Positions 9,116 through 22,195 of a stretch of 64,000 nucleotides of DNA are shown here, piece after piece (position 1 is the first letter of the stretch; each line of letters begins with the position of its first letter). Below the pieces are notes generated by a model. That model was given only the letters and a program-made list of their open reading frames with translations, was not told the origin of the DNA and ran no database searches. Origin of the DNA: Sisyra terminalis (Eukaryota; Arthropoda; Insecta; Neuroptera; Sisyridae); the NCBI GenBank assembly GCA_958496175.1, contig OY292278.1, positions 46,252,001 through 46,316,000 of the forward strand, read 5' to 3'. The translations under genes were made by a program, and so were the position numbers.

Positions 9116-11745
9116 TTATTTACTTAAGATCGTTTTTCCTATTTGCTGTGCTTTAGAATCAAAAGGTCTTAAGGGTTTAACTGATGTTGATATCTGAAAA
9201 ACATAAACGGAAATAAGTTTGATAAATAACTAAATAGTTTTACTCACCTTAAAATTGTCTTCAAATGGAAATCTGCAAGAAAAACTAGTTAACATTCAGA
9301 AATTATGAAAAGTAATAATTATGCATAAAATTAAGACATAAGAAATGTTTCAACTTGTGAGGATTACTCTAAATCATAGAGGAATGTATGAATAGCGTGG
9401 AAATGTTATTATAAAATATAATATAATATAAAATATATATGAGTGAGCTTAATAAAGATTATTCAAGACTAATATAATTTTTTAATATTATTTAAACCAC
9501 AATTAAAAAACTTTTTAATTAATTAAGATAGGTAGGCAGGTTTTTATAAGAGCTCTAAGGGAAATTATTTGGAAATCACAGAAGCAATATGATGAATCAT
9601 CTAATAAATAAATTTATCAAATGAATTTAAAATATTTTCATATTATAAATAGATTAATCATAATTATTGATAATTAATAAATAAATACAGTTTTTATCTT
9701 ATAAAGTTTATTTTTATAAAAAGTTGAATATTGTAGAATTTGCAACAAAAAGTGTTGCAGTCATTTGCAGCAACGAATCATTTGCATTCTGCTCATATTT
9801 TTGAATCAAGAGTAGTTGTGCTTCAGAATCGAAAAGCCGTAAAAATTTAAAATTTATTATCTGAAAAATAAAAAAACCAATTAGTTTAGGCAATTTGCAA
9901 AATGATTATACTAACCTTCATTTTGATGGAAAATTCAAGTCAAGTTGAGTAAAACGATAAACAAAAAATAATTTGCATGAAATAATAACAATGTAAATGT
10001 AAGTTTGGGTAACAAAATATAATATGTAAGCCAATATAAGTTACCAACTAATGGATTGGATTTCAATCAGCAAATGATTACGACTTGAATACCTTACAAT
10101 ACATAATACAATAATTTTTGTATTACAAATGAACTGACCTTTTTCTAGACTTTTCGAATAACTGCGGCAAACAATTAATTAAAAAGTAGTTTCAATTTAA
10201 CAATTCCTCAAATCATAGGTGTAATTAAAAAAAAACGTAATGATAGCAAAAAACATCTATATAAACTAATTTTCTAAAGGAAAACATTTCTGTAGGTTAA
10301 CTATTAAATATTATTGTTCCTATTAAATAGATTTTTTTAATTTGTAGGGCTTGGTAGGCTAAATTTTTAAAAGCTCTTACTATGAGTTAATTATTTTCAA
10401 AATCAAGGGGAAATATAAAACGTAAATATGTATTATAAAAAAAGAATATCCAAACCAAGTTTTCCTATCTGATGAATTTAGTGTCAATCATACAATGGTT
10501 GTATCTTCCAAATCTGGGAGCAGAGAAGAACCAACAAGGATCGTGATTTGATCTGTAATTTTAAAAAGAAATAAATTAGCAAATATTTTTTTTTTAAATA
10601 ATTTGCTTACCTTTTCTTTTCGGTTGAAAATTCAGCTTGCTGAACGGAAAAAAAGAAAAGTTATTATTTCAATATACAATTTCAAAGAGCAGTCTTAAAA
10701 GATAATAATCCAAGAACAATCATTAAATTGCAGAAAAGTATTATAGTTTGTATAAGAGCATCCCAAAAATAAAATTTGCAATAAGCAAAGCATTGTATTG
10801 TATTGTAAATATTTCTGTAAGAATTAATAAATGATTTTCTATCTAAATAGCTTTCATTTTAAAAAAGCACATAAGTTTTACAATAGCTGTGACTATAAAG
10901 AAGCAATTTTAAAATTAAGAAAGGAAAATTTAATAACCTAAAAGAATGTTGACATTTCCTATAAAGATTTAAGAGAAATAGAAATGAAATAAAAGTTAAA
11001 TTATCTAATAAAAGAAAAATCAATTGCAAAATAGCAGTATCAACAAAGACAGATATATCAATGAAAATCAGTTATATTTTTAAAGAATCTGGAAAATAAA
11101 AGTAGAATATCAATTAGTGTCTGAAAAAGAAATATAATTAGCAAAACAACGATGTTAACAAGGATAGCTGTATTAGCGCAAAAAGGATAGTTTAGACAAT
11201 ATATAAAAAAAGCAGTAAAAGAAAATACTAAAAATTGGCAATTGCTAAGCAAAAATGCTATCAAATAATTGAAAAAGCTTTTGATCAACTAATAATCAAC
11301 ATTTTACCTTTGCTTGAAAGTTTCAATGCCTTCAATCAACAATTGTTATACCAATAAATATCCATTTAGGATTTTCAACTATGAATCAATCAATCAATCA
11401 ATCAAATTGAAGTTTCATTTAACGAATTACCACAAAAATTTCACATTTTCAACAAAAGTTTGTTCTTAAATAATTTAAAAAATGATTTAATTAAGTTGGA
11501 ATTATTTAGCCATATAATTACTTATTACAGAAACAACAAATGAGTTTGTTTATTACTCAGCACCTTCAATTTTTTCATTGTATATGAAATCGTTCTATGT
11601 TGAATTGAGTTGCTTTGATTTCTATGTAATGATGAAGAAGAAAAATAAGATGTTTGTTTTCTTTTCTCACACATTAAGTTTTCAATTAACTCTTTCATTC
11701 TCATCAGAGTATATTGTACCAAGTAAATAATTCGATTCAAATTTG
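9116..11745 (-). other. locus A of a three-locus small-exon family
   Basis: I do not recognise a protein. On the minus strand there are repeated splice-like units. A 5' block (11745-11525) is shared with loci B and C. A second block ends at a donor, exon edge 11308 (CAAGCAAAG then GTAAAA). Three short introns follow: 10610-10553 (58 bp), 9915-9861 (55 bp) and 9247-9194 (54 bp). A candidate 25-bp exon is 9272-9248, bounded by TTTTTCTTGCAG and GTGAGT; a 29-bp one is 10639-10611. The last two introns are followed by related frames containing LRLFDSEAQ and LRPFDSKAQ. Branch-site-like CTAAT precedes the acceptors. Frames are short and not conserved in every unit, so this could be a fast-evolving secreted-protein family, a spliced non-coding RNA, or decaying copies. 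Confidence 0.5.
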
Positions 11746-11882
11746 AATTTTGTAAAGATTGCAGTTGTATTTACTACTTTTTTTAAATTATATCTACGTA
11801 ACAAAATTTCATTGAAAAATTAGTTATAAGGGAATTTTTGATGGCAACATTGGCAAAAATTTGAAAACTAAATGAAAGAAAT

Positions 11883-12116
11883 GATCCGTTTATTTTGAAA
11901 GTCACTTAAGTTCATTTCAAGAACAATCCCTAAAGTGCAATCATTTTTAACCATAGGAATTAAATAAGATACTAAGGAGGGAATAATTGGCGTTTTTGTT
12001 AACAACTAAAATGAAATCAGTAATTTGTGAAAACTAAGCCGTTAAATAATTGACAAATTTTGTTCTAGTTACAAGAACAAGAATCACCATATCAACTGTC
12101 AAAATAAACGACTCAA
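11883..12116. mobile_element. MITE, family with GTTTATTTTGAAAGT ends (copy 1)
   Basis: The left end GATCCGTTTATTTTGAAAGT pairs with the degraded right end ending CAAAATAAACGACTCA. The interior matches the copy at 30320-30561 in inverted orientation (TAGTTGTTAACAAAAACGCC on one strand). A third family member lies at 61427-61675. Confidence 0.65.
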
Positions 12117-12214
12117 ATATTCCTTAAAATAAATGAAAATAATATTGAAATTTCAAGAACCTACTAAAAAGTGATCCTTAACCGTTTAAGCGATTTTAGA
12201 TTCTCTATATTTAT

Positions 12215-13011
12215 TAGGGTGATTTTTTTTTTATTGGTCCCATCGTGAAATTTTGTTGGAAATACCAAAAAAAAAAATTCCCTGAAAGTCTGAGCCCTTA
12301 ATATTGATTTTAAGTCCTCGACCAAGACGTGTAAAGATTTCCCATTGAAAATACACGGAAACTCTGATTTTTTATTTTTAAATTTCTATATCTCAGCGGC
12401 ATTTCAGGGGATCGCTTTTACCGAAGATGGTTTTTTCTCAGAATTAAACGCTCTACAAAAGTGCCCATTGCGACAAAGTCGTAACTCACACCGGTGAGGT
12501 AGTACGGGCCACTGAACCTGATTTTTCCATAAAATCGCGTTTTTTTTGCATTTATCTCGTAAATAACAAGAGCTACGGAAAAATTATAAATAAAAAACTT
12601 GTAGAGAATTTGATTTCCTACAAAAAAGTTCCTGTAGACCAAATCGCTAAGATCAATTTTAAACGAGATATTAAGCCTTGAATTTTATGGAAAAATCAGG
12701 TTCAGTGGCCCGTACTACCTCACCGGTGTGAGTTACGACTTTGTCGCAATGGGCACTTTTGTAGAGCGTTTAATTCTGAGAAAAAACCATCTTCGGTAAA
12801 AGCGATACCATGAAATGCCGCTGAGATATAGAAATTTAAAAATAAAAAATCAGAGTTTCCGTGTATTATCAATGGGAAATCTTTACACGTCTTGGTCGAG
12901 GACATAAAATTAATGTTAAGGGCCAAACTTTCAGGGAATTTTATTTTTTGGTATTTCCCACAAAATTTCACGATAGGACCAAAAAAAAAAAGTAAAAAAA
13001 AAATCACCCTA
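12215..13011. mobile_element. 797-bp foldback element with 320-bp arms and 8-bp TSD
   Basis: It starts TAGGGTGATTTTTT and ends with the inverse, AAAATCACCCTA. The arms run roughly 12215-12535 and 12684-13011, around a loop of about 150 bp. The flanks carry a perfect 8-bp direct repeat, ATATTTAT (12207-12214 and 13012-13019), which fits hAT- or P-type transposition. The two minus-strand frames of 74 and 95 residues are arm sequence, not genes. Confidence 0.9.
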
Positions 13012-13351
13012 ATATTTATATAACTGAAGAGAAAATAGTTTAAGTAAAATCAAAATGAAAATAATTGTAACTTTAATAGAAATGAACAAATGAGAAAAGT
13101 ATAATCGATATTTATATCCATAATTCAAATAGATAGAAATATATCAATTCATCAATTAATATATCTTTATTATATATTTTTTCATTTGCTGGTGTAAAAT
13201 ACAAAAATAACTTTACTTCCGTTTAATAATGCACAATATCAGGTCAATAAAGATTAAAGATAACCATATTTGATTTAGTAATAAAGAGTATGTGGACTTT
13301 TTTATAGATGTTTTAAGAATAAAAATAATTATATTTATTATAAGTATAAGT

Positions 13352-15446
13352 TAGGGTGTCCCAAAAAAAACAAAACTTCTTTTTTTTCAACGCACATCCC
13401 CCAATTTTATTTGAATGTTGTTAAAACGATTGAAAATAAATTTTCATGCACCTAGAACCAATGCAACCCGTGCCGACTTGAATGGAAATATACCAATACT
13501 TATATACGAAGGCGCGTGGGAATTAACAAGATGTGCTTTTTATTGCTTATTTATTTAATAAATAAAATTATCTTTTTTTCATTCGGTGATATGTCGGTGA
13601 AATAACGCAGTTCTTAAATGATAATATTTTTAATAGGAAACGTAAAACATCAAATAACCGGTTTCAAACTTTTCTAAGACGGACAAGGACAGACAGTTCC
13701 GTTCTATAATATTTGTGAAGTGAATATATGTGTTAACGAATACGCAAATCTATTCGCAAATGCATTATTTATTGAAAAACAGCACATAAACTGATTAAAT
13801 ATTATCTTACTGTGTAAAAAAACTAACGACCATATTCTAAACTTAGACAAATTTACAAAAAAATGACATTCTATAACAAATAAATTAGTCTTCTGATTCT
13901 AAAATATTAGATTTATAAGCAAATTTGCTCATCCCAGCTACTAGCATACAATTCGATATTAATAAAACTTTAACTAGGAATCATTTCATAATTCCAAAAT
14001 TAGTGGTAGTATTAGATAAGCCTCAGTTCAGTATAAGAAATTGTGTGCTTACTATTGAAGTAACTATTTATTGAGGCACTGGGACTAATTTCACTGGGAT
14101 GAATTTCTCATAAGTAATTCCTCCATTCAAAGAATTCGTACGGACAAGCCAAAAAAAAAACGAGAATCTTTAAAAGTCGATTCCCAGAATGAGTACCTGA
14201 CACTGTAACTGTCCATTAGGATGGTAACTTTTTCTGGCTTTAAATGCATGAAAATTAAAAGAAGAACGTTTACTGATAGTTATTTCATATGGTAATAAAG
14301 AACAACTTAGCGCTGTACCAAAATTGGACAACTCTTCGGGAAGGAGAACAGGCAGTTTGGAACGCTATTATTGACTGGAATCTTGAAAATAAAGTGAAAA
14401 TTCTTTGTTGTGATACTATTGCTTCATATGCAGGTTATATTAATGGGACTTCTGTGCTTCTTGAGCAGAAACAAAGTAAAGAAATGCTCCCTTTTACTTG
14501 CTGCCATCGCGTTTACGAATTAGTATTCTAAGGCGTGTTTGAAGAAAAAATTAGCCAGACAATTAAAATGTTTTGACATTCGATTATTGAAAAATTTTCG
14601 TGAAAATTGGAAAAATATTGATTTCAAGAAAATACTGAGTAGTACTGGAAAATGGTCATACCTCAATGTATCAGAATTGAACAAAATGTTAGTATTTTAC
14701 CGAATTGAGTTAACTAAAGAAATCACTAAAGATGACTACTGAGAATTTATTTACTGGCGTTAACTATTGACATGAAATACTAAGCTTTAACTGCAATGGA
14801 ATTTAGCTTTAAAATCACCTTACCTGGTGATTTTTTATGCTTTTTAAGAGTAATAAAAGCTTACGATAAAAATAGACAAAAATGGATCTCAAAATCAGTT
14901 GTACAGAAGTTCTGCCAGCATTTATGGTATTTAATAAATGAATTGTCAGTCTTGTCCGTTGATAATGATGTAGACCAAAACCTAAAAGTAAAAATTATAC
15001 ATGAATAAACGCTATATCCCATCGAAAGAAGAATTTAGTGACTCATTTTACGGTTAGTCAGGCAATCAAAAGTATAAGTTTTATTTATTATTAAGATATA
15101 TGGTAAAATTACGCTCATTTTTAATTTCAGAGAAATTCATTGATGAATTTGATATATAATCAAGTTATATTCCAACTGGAAAAATCCAACTTTGAAAAGA
15201 AAAACTACTAAAGATACAGACAAAGCAGTGTTTTATTTACTAAATTAACAAAGATCTTATATTCCTGTATGGTCTCTAAATTAATTTTTATATTAAAAGT
15301 TTGAGATCAAGTCAGCACGGGTTATTGTTGTTCAATAGCGCTAATATTTAATATTTTAGTTATTTGGATCAAAGAAAAAAAAATAGGGGGTATGCGCATC
15401 AAAATTTGAAAAAAAATATTTTGCCTTTATAGCTTGGGACACACTA
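13352..15446. mobile_element. 2.1-kb TIR DNA transposon, defective
   Basis: Left end TAGGGTGTCCCAA; right end inverse TAGTGTGTCCCAA. Homology continues inward through a T-run, a CGCA(C/T)A(T/C)CCCCCA segment and beyond. It contains the broken transposase-like frame at 14170-15008. I could not find a convincing target-site duplication. Confidence 0.6.
14170..15008 (+). pseudogene. degenerate transposase-like protein
   Basis: Three short frames in series (14289-14531, 14539-14742, 14796-15008), with an upstream piece ending near LTVHWDG at about 14210, form one decayed reading frame. Visible segments include EGEQAVWNAIIDWNLE, KILCCDTIAS, VLLEQ, a C-H-x-x-YE segment, and FRENWKNIDFKKI. From memory of arthropod repeats, these resemble uncharacterised multi-copy proteins with a CCDTTAS motif. 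I can only say transposon-associated; the superfamily is not certain. Several stops and frame shifts make it inactive. It lies within the terminal repeats at 13352 and 15446. Confidence 0.6.
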
Positions 15447-17085
15447 TTATAGATATTCTCTCAAATTCAGCAGAATAATATTACAGAGATGAAAATCATT
15501 AAACTGTTTTTATATAGTACAAATACAAAACTAAAAAGTTTCAGATTCACTGACTTTATGTTTTTATTATTTACAAGTAAATTGTCGTAGGCGTTAGGAT
15601 TAAGGATCGAGTTTTAATTAAGAGAACTTCGTATTTATTCTCTAAATATTTAAGCTTTGTCGGCATAAATATTTGATAATCACTATAATCCTTTGCTTAC
15701 CTTTTCAATGTTTATGTACTTGTTTATAAATAATTTACAATAACGAACTTGAAACCAAGTTTGCACTATAAGTAATTAAGTGAAAATTTGAGAATGGAAT
15801 AAAATGAAACTTTTATTCTTATTAAATTGCCATAGCCTTTAAATCAATTTTTAATACAATTTCACTTTGATTAAAATAAATTTCCCAAAATATGTCAGTC
15901 CAAAATTAATTAGATATCTTTGTGATCTTCAACGTAAAAAGGGATATAAGCCTGTTATGGAATTTATGAGATACCTTTGAGGTATTAATAAATCTACGTA
16001 AAATTTTCACAAATTGGATAAAATTTAACATTTGCTATTTTTGAATCTGGTAGGCAGTATGAAAAGTAAAGATTTTAAAGAAACCAAAGGAAAAGTTTAT
16101 AGAAATATTTACTCATATTTTGATTTAGAACAAGTTAATCTATTTATGACGTTTAAAAGTTTTTTATCTGCAAAAACTTTTCAAGTTACGTTTGCAAAAA
16201 TACGAGGATACAAAGTGATTATTTTACCATTGATTTTTGGTCAAATATCCAGTAATAAAGTGATTGTGTAAAGGAATTTCTTGCGACAAAAATATCTTAA
16301 AACAGTGATTTATATGTTTTTAACTCACAATCTTTTCAAACAATTTCACTTTTCCTTTTTTGTGTTTCGTCTCTCGATAAATTCAAAATATGAAATTGTA
16401 CCATTTCTCGTTTGTGAACAAACAAAGAAAATACGCCGAAAAGAATGTTGATGTGCTACTGCGGTTGTATTTGTTCTGGTTAATTTATTGGATTAGTTCT
16501 TGGTTTATGTAGGATACTTGTGAGTATTACGGTACATTTTTCCATACAGCTAATGAATTGGATTCATTGATTCAATTAGGTATAATATGTATGTTATATT
16601 ATGTATAGGGTTTTCAGTCGTGCACCAAAATACGAATCAGTCTCTTTAATGTCTTACGTAGACAAGTTGAGTTCTTATCGAGGCAAAGATTTATTACACA
16701 TTTTTAAACACGTAGCGACGGAAGTATACGAGACGGGTTAATGATAAATTGAGCAAAGAAGTGAGCGGAGTTTTATATTCAAAAACTTACACGTATTGTA
16801 GATCAGCAAATGTAGTAAAGACTTATATGGAACTAGAGAAATTAAAACGACTTTTTTGTCAGTAGTAGTGTTTGAGGAAGTCAAATAGCAACAATAAAAG
16901 TTTCAATTAGACATAGAAGTTTTGAATTTTTCCCTAAAGAATTTCAATTACAAAATTAGTTGTGATAAGTACTTAATGAAGAAATCAATTGTATATGCAT
17001 ATTTTTTCTAAGTTTTTGGTTACGTTTGGTTACATTTTTTAAGTATGCAAGACTTCAAATTTTTCGTACTTTAAACATTGATTTA
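15447..17085. other. gene-less AT-rich stretch
   Basis: I see no gene or repeat boundary. The frame at 16032-16271 (79 residues) has no recognisable motif. Confidence 0.45.
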
Positions 17086-19105
17086 GATGAAAATTGGACA
17101 AAAGTTGTGTCATAAAGGGTCTAGCAGGATCCACATGGCGAGTTGGCCCCCAAATAGGAACCTATATCGAAACTTATGTTAAAATATCGGCTTGATATAC
17201 AAACACATTTAATATACTTTTCGCGACCAAATTCCTCTTTGACTTTGAGATATGGGCAAAAATGTCGCCCCGCATGGCTATTTTTCAAAGTTATATATCT
17301 TAAAAACTAGTTAAGCTAGAGAAGTGAAACTAACGCGAGGCTTTAGATTATTTTACAGAGTATATCATATATTTTTTTGAAATTTTTAGAAAAAAAATTA
17401 CACAAAAAAAATCCAAAAAAACAAATGAAATAATTTTTTATGTGTTTTCTGAAAATGATAATCACGAAAAAAATATATTTTATGCTTCTACATGAGCATT
17501 ATAACTCATAAAAATTGCGTGAAAAAATATTTGGCGCAACAACTTGAAAAAATATAAAATATGATTTACGCTTACTAATATACCTCGGTTTTATTTTTTT
17601 TTCGAAGTGTTCCACCAAATTTTTTTTCACAAAACTTCAATAAAAAGTAGGCCACATATAGGGGCAAAATATATATTATTTTCATAATTGTAAGTCTAAG
17701 GAAACATAAAAAAAACATTTTTTTATTAGTTTTTTTGTTTTTCTAAATTTACTCTTAAGATGATTACTTTCATGATCAAAACAATTGGTCCCAAAAGAAA
17801 AAAAACTACTAGTGGTCAATTTTTATTAAAATAAGAAAAAAAAAATATCGTCACTGTTATAATGTATTACAACTGGAATACTATGCGTCTTCAATTAATT
17901 CTGGGTGCATATTGACGGCGTCTGAATTACTTGGTTTTCTTCGTTTAGCGTAGGATATTATTCAGTGGCTCATACCAAAATTTTTACAGGTTCTACCTAA
18001 AGTGGGCGAATAAATGAACTATCAAATAATAATTTAAAACAATGTGTAAAATAAGTACCCAATATCATTAGGGTAGAGATAAAATCAAGACATATGTATA
18101 AATAGTCAAGACGGTTTTATATACAATGATTATATTTCGAATGGTAAAGATTGCAACAGTATTTTCCGTTATTCCTGTGATTCTCCAATAGAAATTTTAC
18201 AGTGGGATGTTGTTCTTAAGTAACAGCTTTTATTTTTTATTTTTCATATGAACAATAATTGTTCAGAATTCTGCGTCTTACGAGATACTAACTAAATTAT
18301 TTTAGGTTTATAATATTCCAGTTGTAATAAATTATAGCAGTAATGATAATTTTTTTTATTCTTATTTTAATAAAAATTGGACACTAGTAGTTTTTTTTTT
18401 CTTTTGGGACCAATTGTTTTGACCTTGAAAGTAATCATCTTAAGAGTAAACTTATAAAAAACAAAAAAACTAATAAAAAATGTTTTTTTTGTTTCCTAAG
18501 ACTTACAATTATGAAAATAATATATGTTTTGCCCCTATATGTGGAATATTTTTTATTGAAGTTTTGTGAAAAAAAAGTTGGTGAAACACTTCGAAAAAAA
18601 AATAAAACCGAGGTATATTAGTAAGCGTTAATCATATTTTATATTTTTTCAAGTTGTTGCAACAACTATTTTTCCACGCAATTTTTATGAGTTATAGTGC
18701 TCATGTAGAAGCATAAAATATATTTTTTTCGTGATTGTCATTTTCAGAAAACACATTAAAAAAAATATTTCATTTGTTTTTTGGGATTTTTTTTGTATAA
18801 TATTTTTTCTAAAAATTTCAAAAAAATATATGATATACTCTGTAAAATAATCTAAAGCCTCGCGTTGGTTTCACTTCTCTAGCTGAATTAGCTTTTGAGA
18901 TATATAACTTTGAAAAATAGCCATGCAGGGGGATATTTTTGCCCATATCTCAAAGTCAAAGAGAAATTTGGTCGCGAAAAGTATATAAAATGTGTTTGTA
19001 TATCCAGCCGATATTTTAACACAAGTTTCGATATAGGTTCCTATTTGGGGGCCAACTCGCCATGTGGATCCTGCTAGACCTTTTTCAACTTTTCGAAAAA
19101 TTTCA
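17086..19105. mobile_element. 2-kb foldback element with about 780-bp arms
   Basis: The core left end GGTCTAGCAGGATCCACATG (from 17118) is the inverse of the right end CATGTGGATCCTGCTAGACC (to 19080). The arms run inward to about 17890 and 18310, with few differences, around a spacer of about 420 bp. Weaker inverted similarity (AAAAGTTG) extends a little outside, so the outer boundary is approximate and I cannot define a TSD. The plus frame at 18895-19077 is arm sequence. Confidence 0.85.
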
Positions 19106-20084
19106 ATATAAGTGAAACTTGAATCGTCTACAAATAGCTATTATGACAATAAGTTTGACCACTTCATTTAAAGATGCGTCTTCGTCTAAAAAATTAACAA
19201 TATAATTTGTCATACAAGAAATCTAAGAGTTCACATCTTTATCAATTCGAAAAGAAAGTGTAGACAAGAACAAAAACAGTAGTTAGATATGTAATTTAAT
19301 AAAGTCTCCTCTCGCATGAAAATCAAACGAGATGCCACAAGACAACAGGCCTCAACTGGTGTCAATTGAATTGGTATTAGTGTCACTTGTTAAACAGGCT
19401 TATGAAAATTAAAAATTCTTATGTATATAGTTACTACTGTCCACTGAATCACTGCACCATTCCGAGTATACAAATTTAGCAAAACATGTGACGACGAAGA
19501 AGCGTGCGTTTTATTGCCGTCCAATGCGTTAATTGCATTTTGCAGCCATATTATGCAATTGAATGCGTTTGGAATTTAATATTCTTGTCGTGCGACTTGA
19601 CAGGTTCTAAGAAAAATGACGGTGATTTGCCTTTTAATCTAAATAAGATACAACTAACTGCTTGTATTTGTCAATATTTCAGTACCGAATAAAACTTGTT
19701 TTGCGTATGTATGGCTCTTTAATTTACTTAATAAAAGCCAATGCAGTAAAATTAAAAAGAAAAAGTTTAAATAGGATAAAGTAAAAATTCATCAAAGTTA
19801 AGAACTATAAGATCCCTAGAAGGTGCAGATGGTACAGGGATGTACTGGGACAGAAAACACTTGATATTATTAACATCCTTAATCGGTAGGTAAAAGATCC
19901 ACAGTCTCTGGTCATATTATTAGACGCACTTAAGATTTTACACCAAATGTACATATTCTACTAAATTAAATTTAATATTGTTTACTTCTTACATTATAAA
20001 AAGTGGTATTGATTTTTAAGAAATATAATTTCTGGATAAAGGTAAAACCTTGTTTAAAAATCCCTATTACCCTTCTTTAGAATA
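19106..20084. other. gene-less stretch
   Basis: I see no supported gene. The 62-residue frame at 19504-19692 has no recognisable motif. Confidence 0.4.
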
Positions 20085-20260
20085 ATAGGCTTGATTTGAA
20101 ACCCATTGAAAATATGTGAAAATTGCTAAAGCAAAAGATGGCCACAAAAGAAAAATAGTCCTTAGAAAAAATATCCACGTAAGAAATCATCATCCACAAA
20201 TACAGTAGACGATATTGTCCTTCATAGAAAGCGCAGACTGCGCAGAATGGGAACTTAAAT
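20085..20260 (+). pseudogene. Tc1/mariner-like transposase C-terminal remnant
   Basis: One frame reads LDLKPIENM, stop, KLLKQKMATKEK. This matches the conserved (P)DLNPIEN(L)W ... LK segment around the last catalytic acidic residue of Tc1-type transposases. It contains stops and no other intact motif nearby, so it is a short dead fragment. Confidence 0.5.
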
Positions 20261-22195
20261 ATCCAATTTTTAATTTAATATTAAGCAATTCAGCTCGCCA
20301 TAATTAAGATGTTTAATTAATTTGATGGTAAAAATTTATTTCTTGTAAATATAACTTTTGGCCACGCTAGTTGATAATAAGCGTAATAAATAAAATTTGT
20401 ACAGGAAAGTTAATCCCAATCAAAAATGTGGACCCAAAATAAAAAAGTTCTTACTCCAGGTTTTATACAAAACCTATAGTGCGTCTATTAATATGGCCAG
20501 GGACTGCATTTAAAGGAGGAATTTTGAAAAATTTAGTCTCCAAAGAAGAAAAATTGGACATTGAATTTAAGGATATTAATTTTTTCAAGTATTTGGATAC
20601 TAAAACTATAAAACGAAATCTGCTGCAAATATGAAAGATTAAAGCTCTTTATGGAAATGCCTGACTTCTAAGTTTAAAAAAAATTAAGATGCATTATCTT
20701 TCATTGTTGAGTAATTTCTTTTTGTTTGTAGTCACCGTAATGATTGTTGATATTTCGTTAATGTAGTTGCGATTTGGTTTTGCTTGGTACTCTAAGACGT
20801 TTTTCCATATTTTTTGCTTACAAGAATGGTCCCGGAAAGGAAGCATGAATGTAAAATGGCAGACGTATCTAAAAAATTGAAAAAATTAAAAAAATTGAAA
20901 TACGTTCAAAGCATTTCCTTTAACTGATTTTCCCAACCTTTTCTTCTAGGATGTAAAAGTATATTTATACTTCACGGACCTCTCAAGTCCATTCTTGGAT
21001 ATGACGTTTTTAGGATGCTTTTGAAATTGTTATTTTTTCCACGAAGAATTTTATTTTTTCTTGAAATGGATGATTTAAGAATCCTATTAGATATGTTATA
21101 CTCCAAACAGATAAATCATGCAACTAAAATCAAAGAAAGGTAAAAAATACAAAATATTGCGAAACATTTTGACTTCAAAATCTTAATTCAATATTTCAAA
21201 TGTAGAATGCAATTTTAGTTTGAAAATGTCATTGTCCTATTTGAAACAATATGATTTTCTATCAATTACATAAAATGTGCATTATTTTAAAATTGGATGA
21301 AAAAAAACCAGATTGAAAATTTGTCGAAATATAATTTTCAATTGAAACTACAAAAGTTAATTGTTGATGGGATATGATTAATGCTTCGTACACAAATCGA
21401 TAGAGAAATATAATTTCTATTATAGTTGAGATTATGGATTAAATAATATTTTTTTTTTTTCAATAATATTAAAGTAGATTTAATGAAATTTAAAAATACG
21501 ATCACAAGCAACCAATATTCATAATAAGGCTAATCAAATTAACAATATGTTGATGAAAATTATTTGACCAATTCGCAAACTCTAATTCAATTCTAATATG
21601 AAGTTCTTTGGTAAAAGTATAATAGTCTAAAACAGTAATATATAAATCACGATCTATAATCCAAATCTGAACGAACATGTGCTTATATTCTGATCCAATA
21701 AGTTTACATTTTTTTTTAATTGAAAATGGAATTTCCAAATATGGAAAACTTACCAATGTTAGTTTTTTAGTAATCAATTGCTGCCTTCAAATGTAAAGAG
21801 ATATTATTATTATTATTTTTTTCTGCAATTCACCGCAAATCGATTCGAAGTACATTTAGATCCTTGTAATCAAAAGTTTAAGCTCTTCTGTTTTTGAATA
21901 TTCTTAGAAACCAACCAATCGTATTGGTTAGTAAAGATGCAGGAGCAATCTAAAAATAATAATCATAAATGAGAGAAATTCCCAGTTTTGTGAATTAAAA
22001 ACTACATGAATATAAGGAATTGGGAGAGTTTATTTTTGTGATATGAATTCAGATAAGAAAGTTTAATGAAGTGTATAGTGAAGTGCCAAAGTAGGAAATA
22101 AATTTTGAAGTCTGTGTTTAAGTTTAAAGTGTGCCAATAAATGGATTTATCACTTTATATTTATATTTTTTAAATAAAATTGAAAACAAATGTTT
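20261..22195. other. gene-less AT-rich stretch
   Basis: I see no gene. The minus frame at 21502-21777 (91 residues) has no recognisable motif and no splice context. A short (ATT)n tract is at about 21803-21820. Confidence 0.4.

Noticed and set aside
10490..10640. Possible neuropeptide precursor in locus A (KKRSNHDPCWFFSAPRFGR in one frame)
   Set aside because: The dibasic sites and RFGR look tempting, but the frame is not shared by the homologous units in loci A, B or C and there is no signal peptide, so it is probably chance.
12418..13007. Two minus-strand frames of 74 and 95 residues
   Set aside because: They are the two arms of the foldback element; their similarity reflects the inverted repeat, not a gene duplication.
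18895..19077. 60-residue frame with a cysteine-rich end
   Set aside because: Sits in the right arm of the 17.1-19.1 kb foldback.
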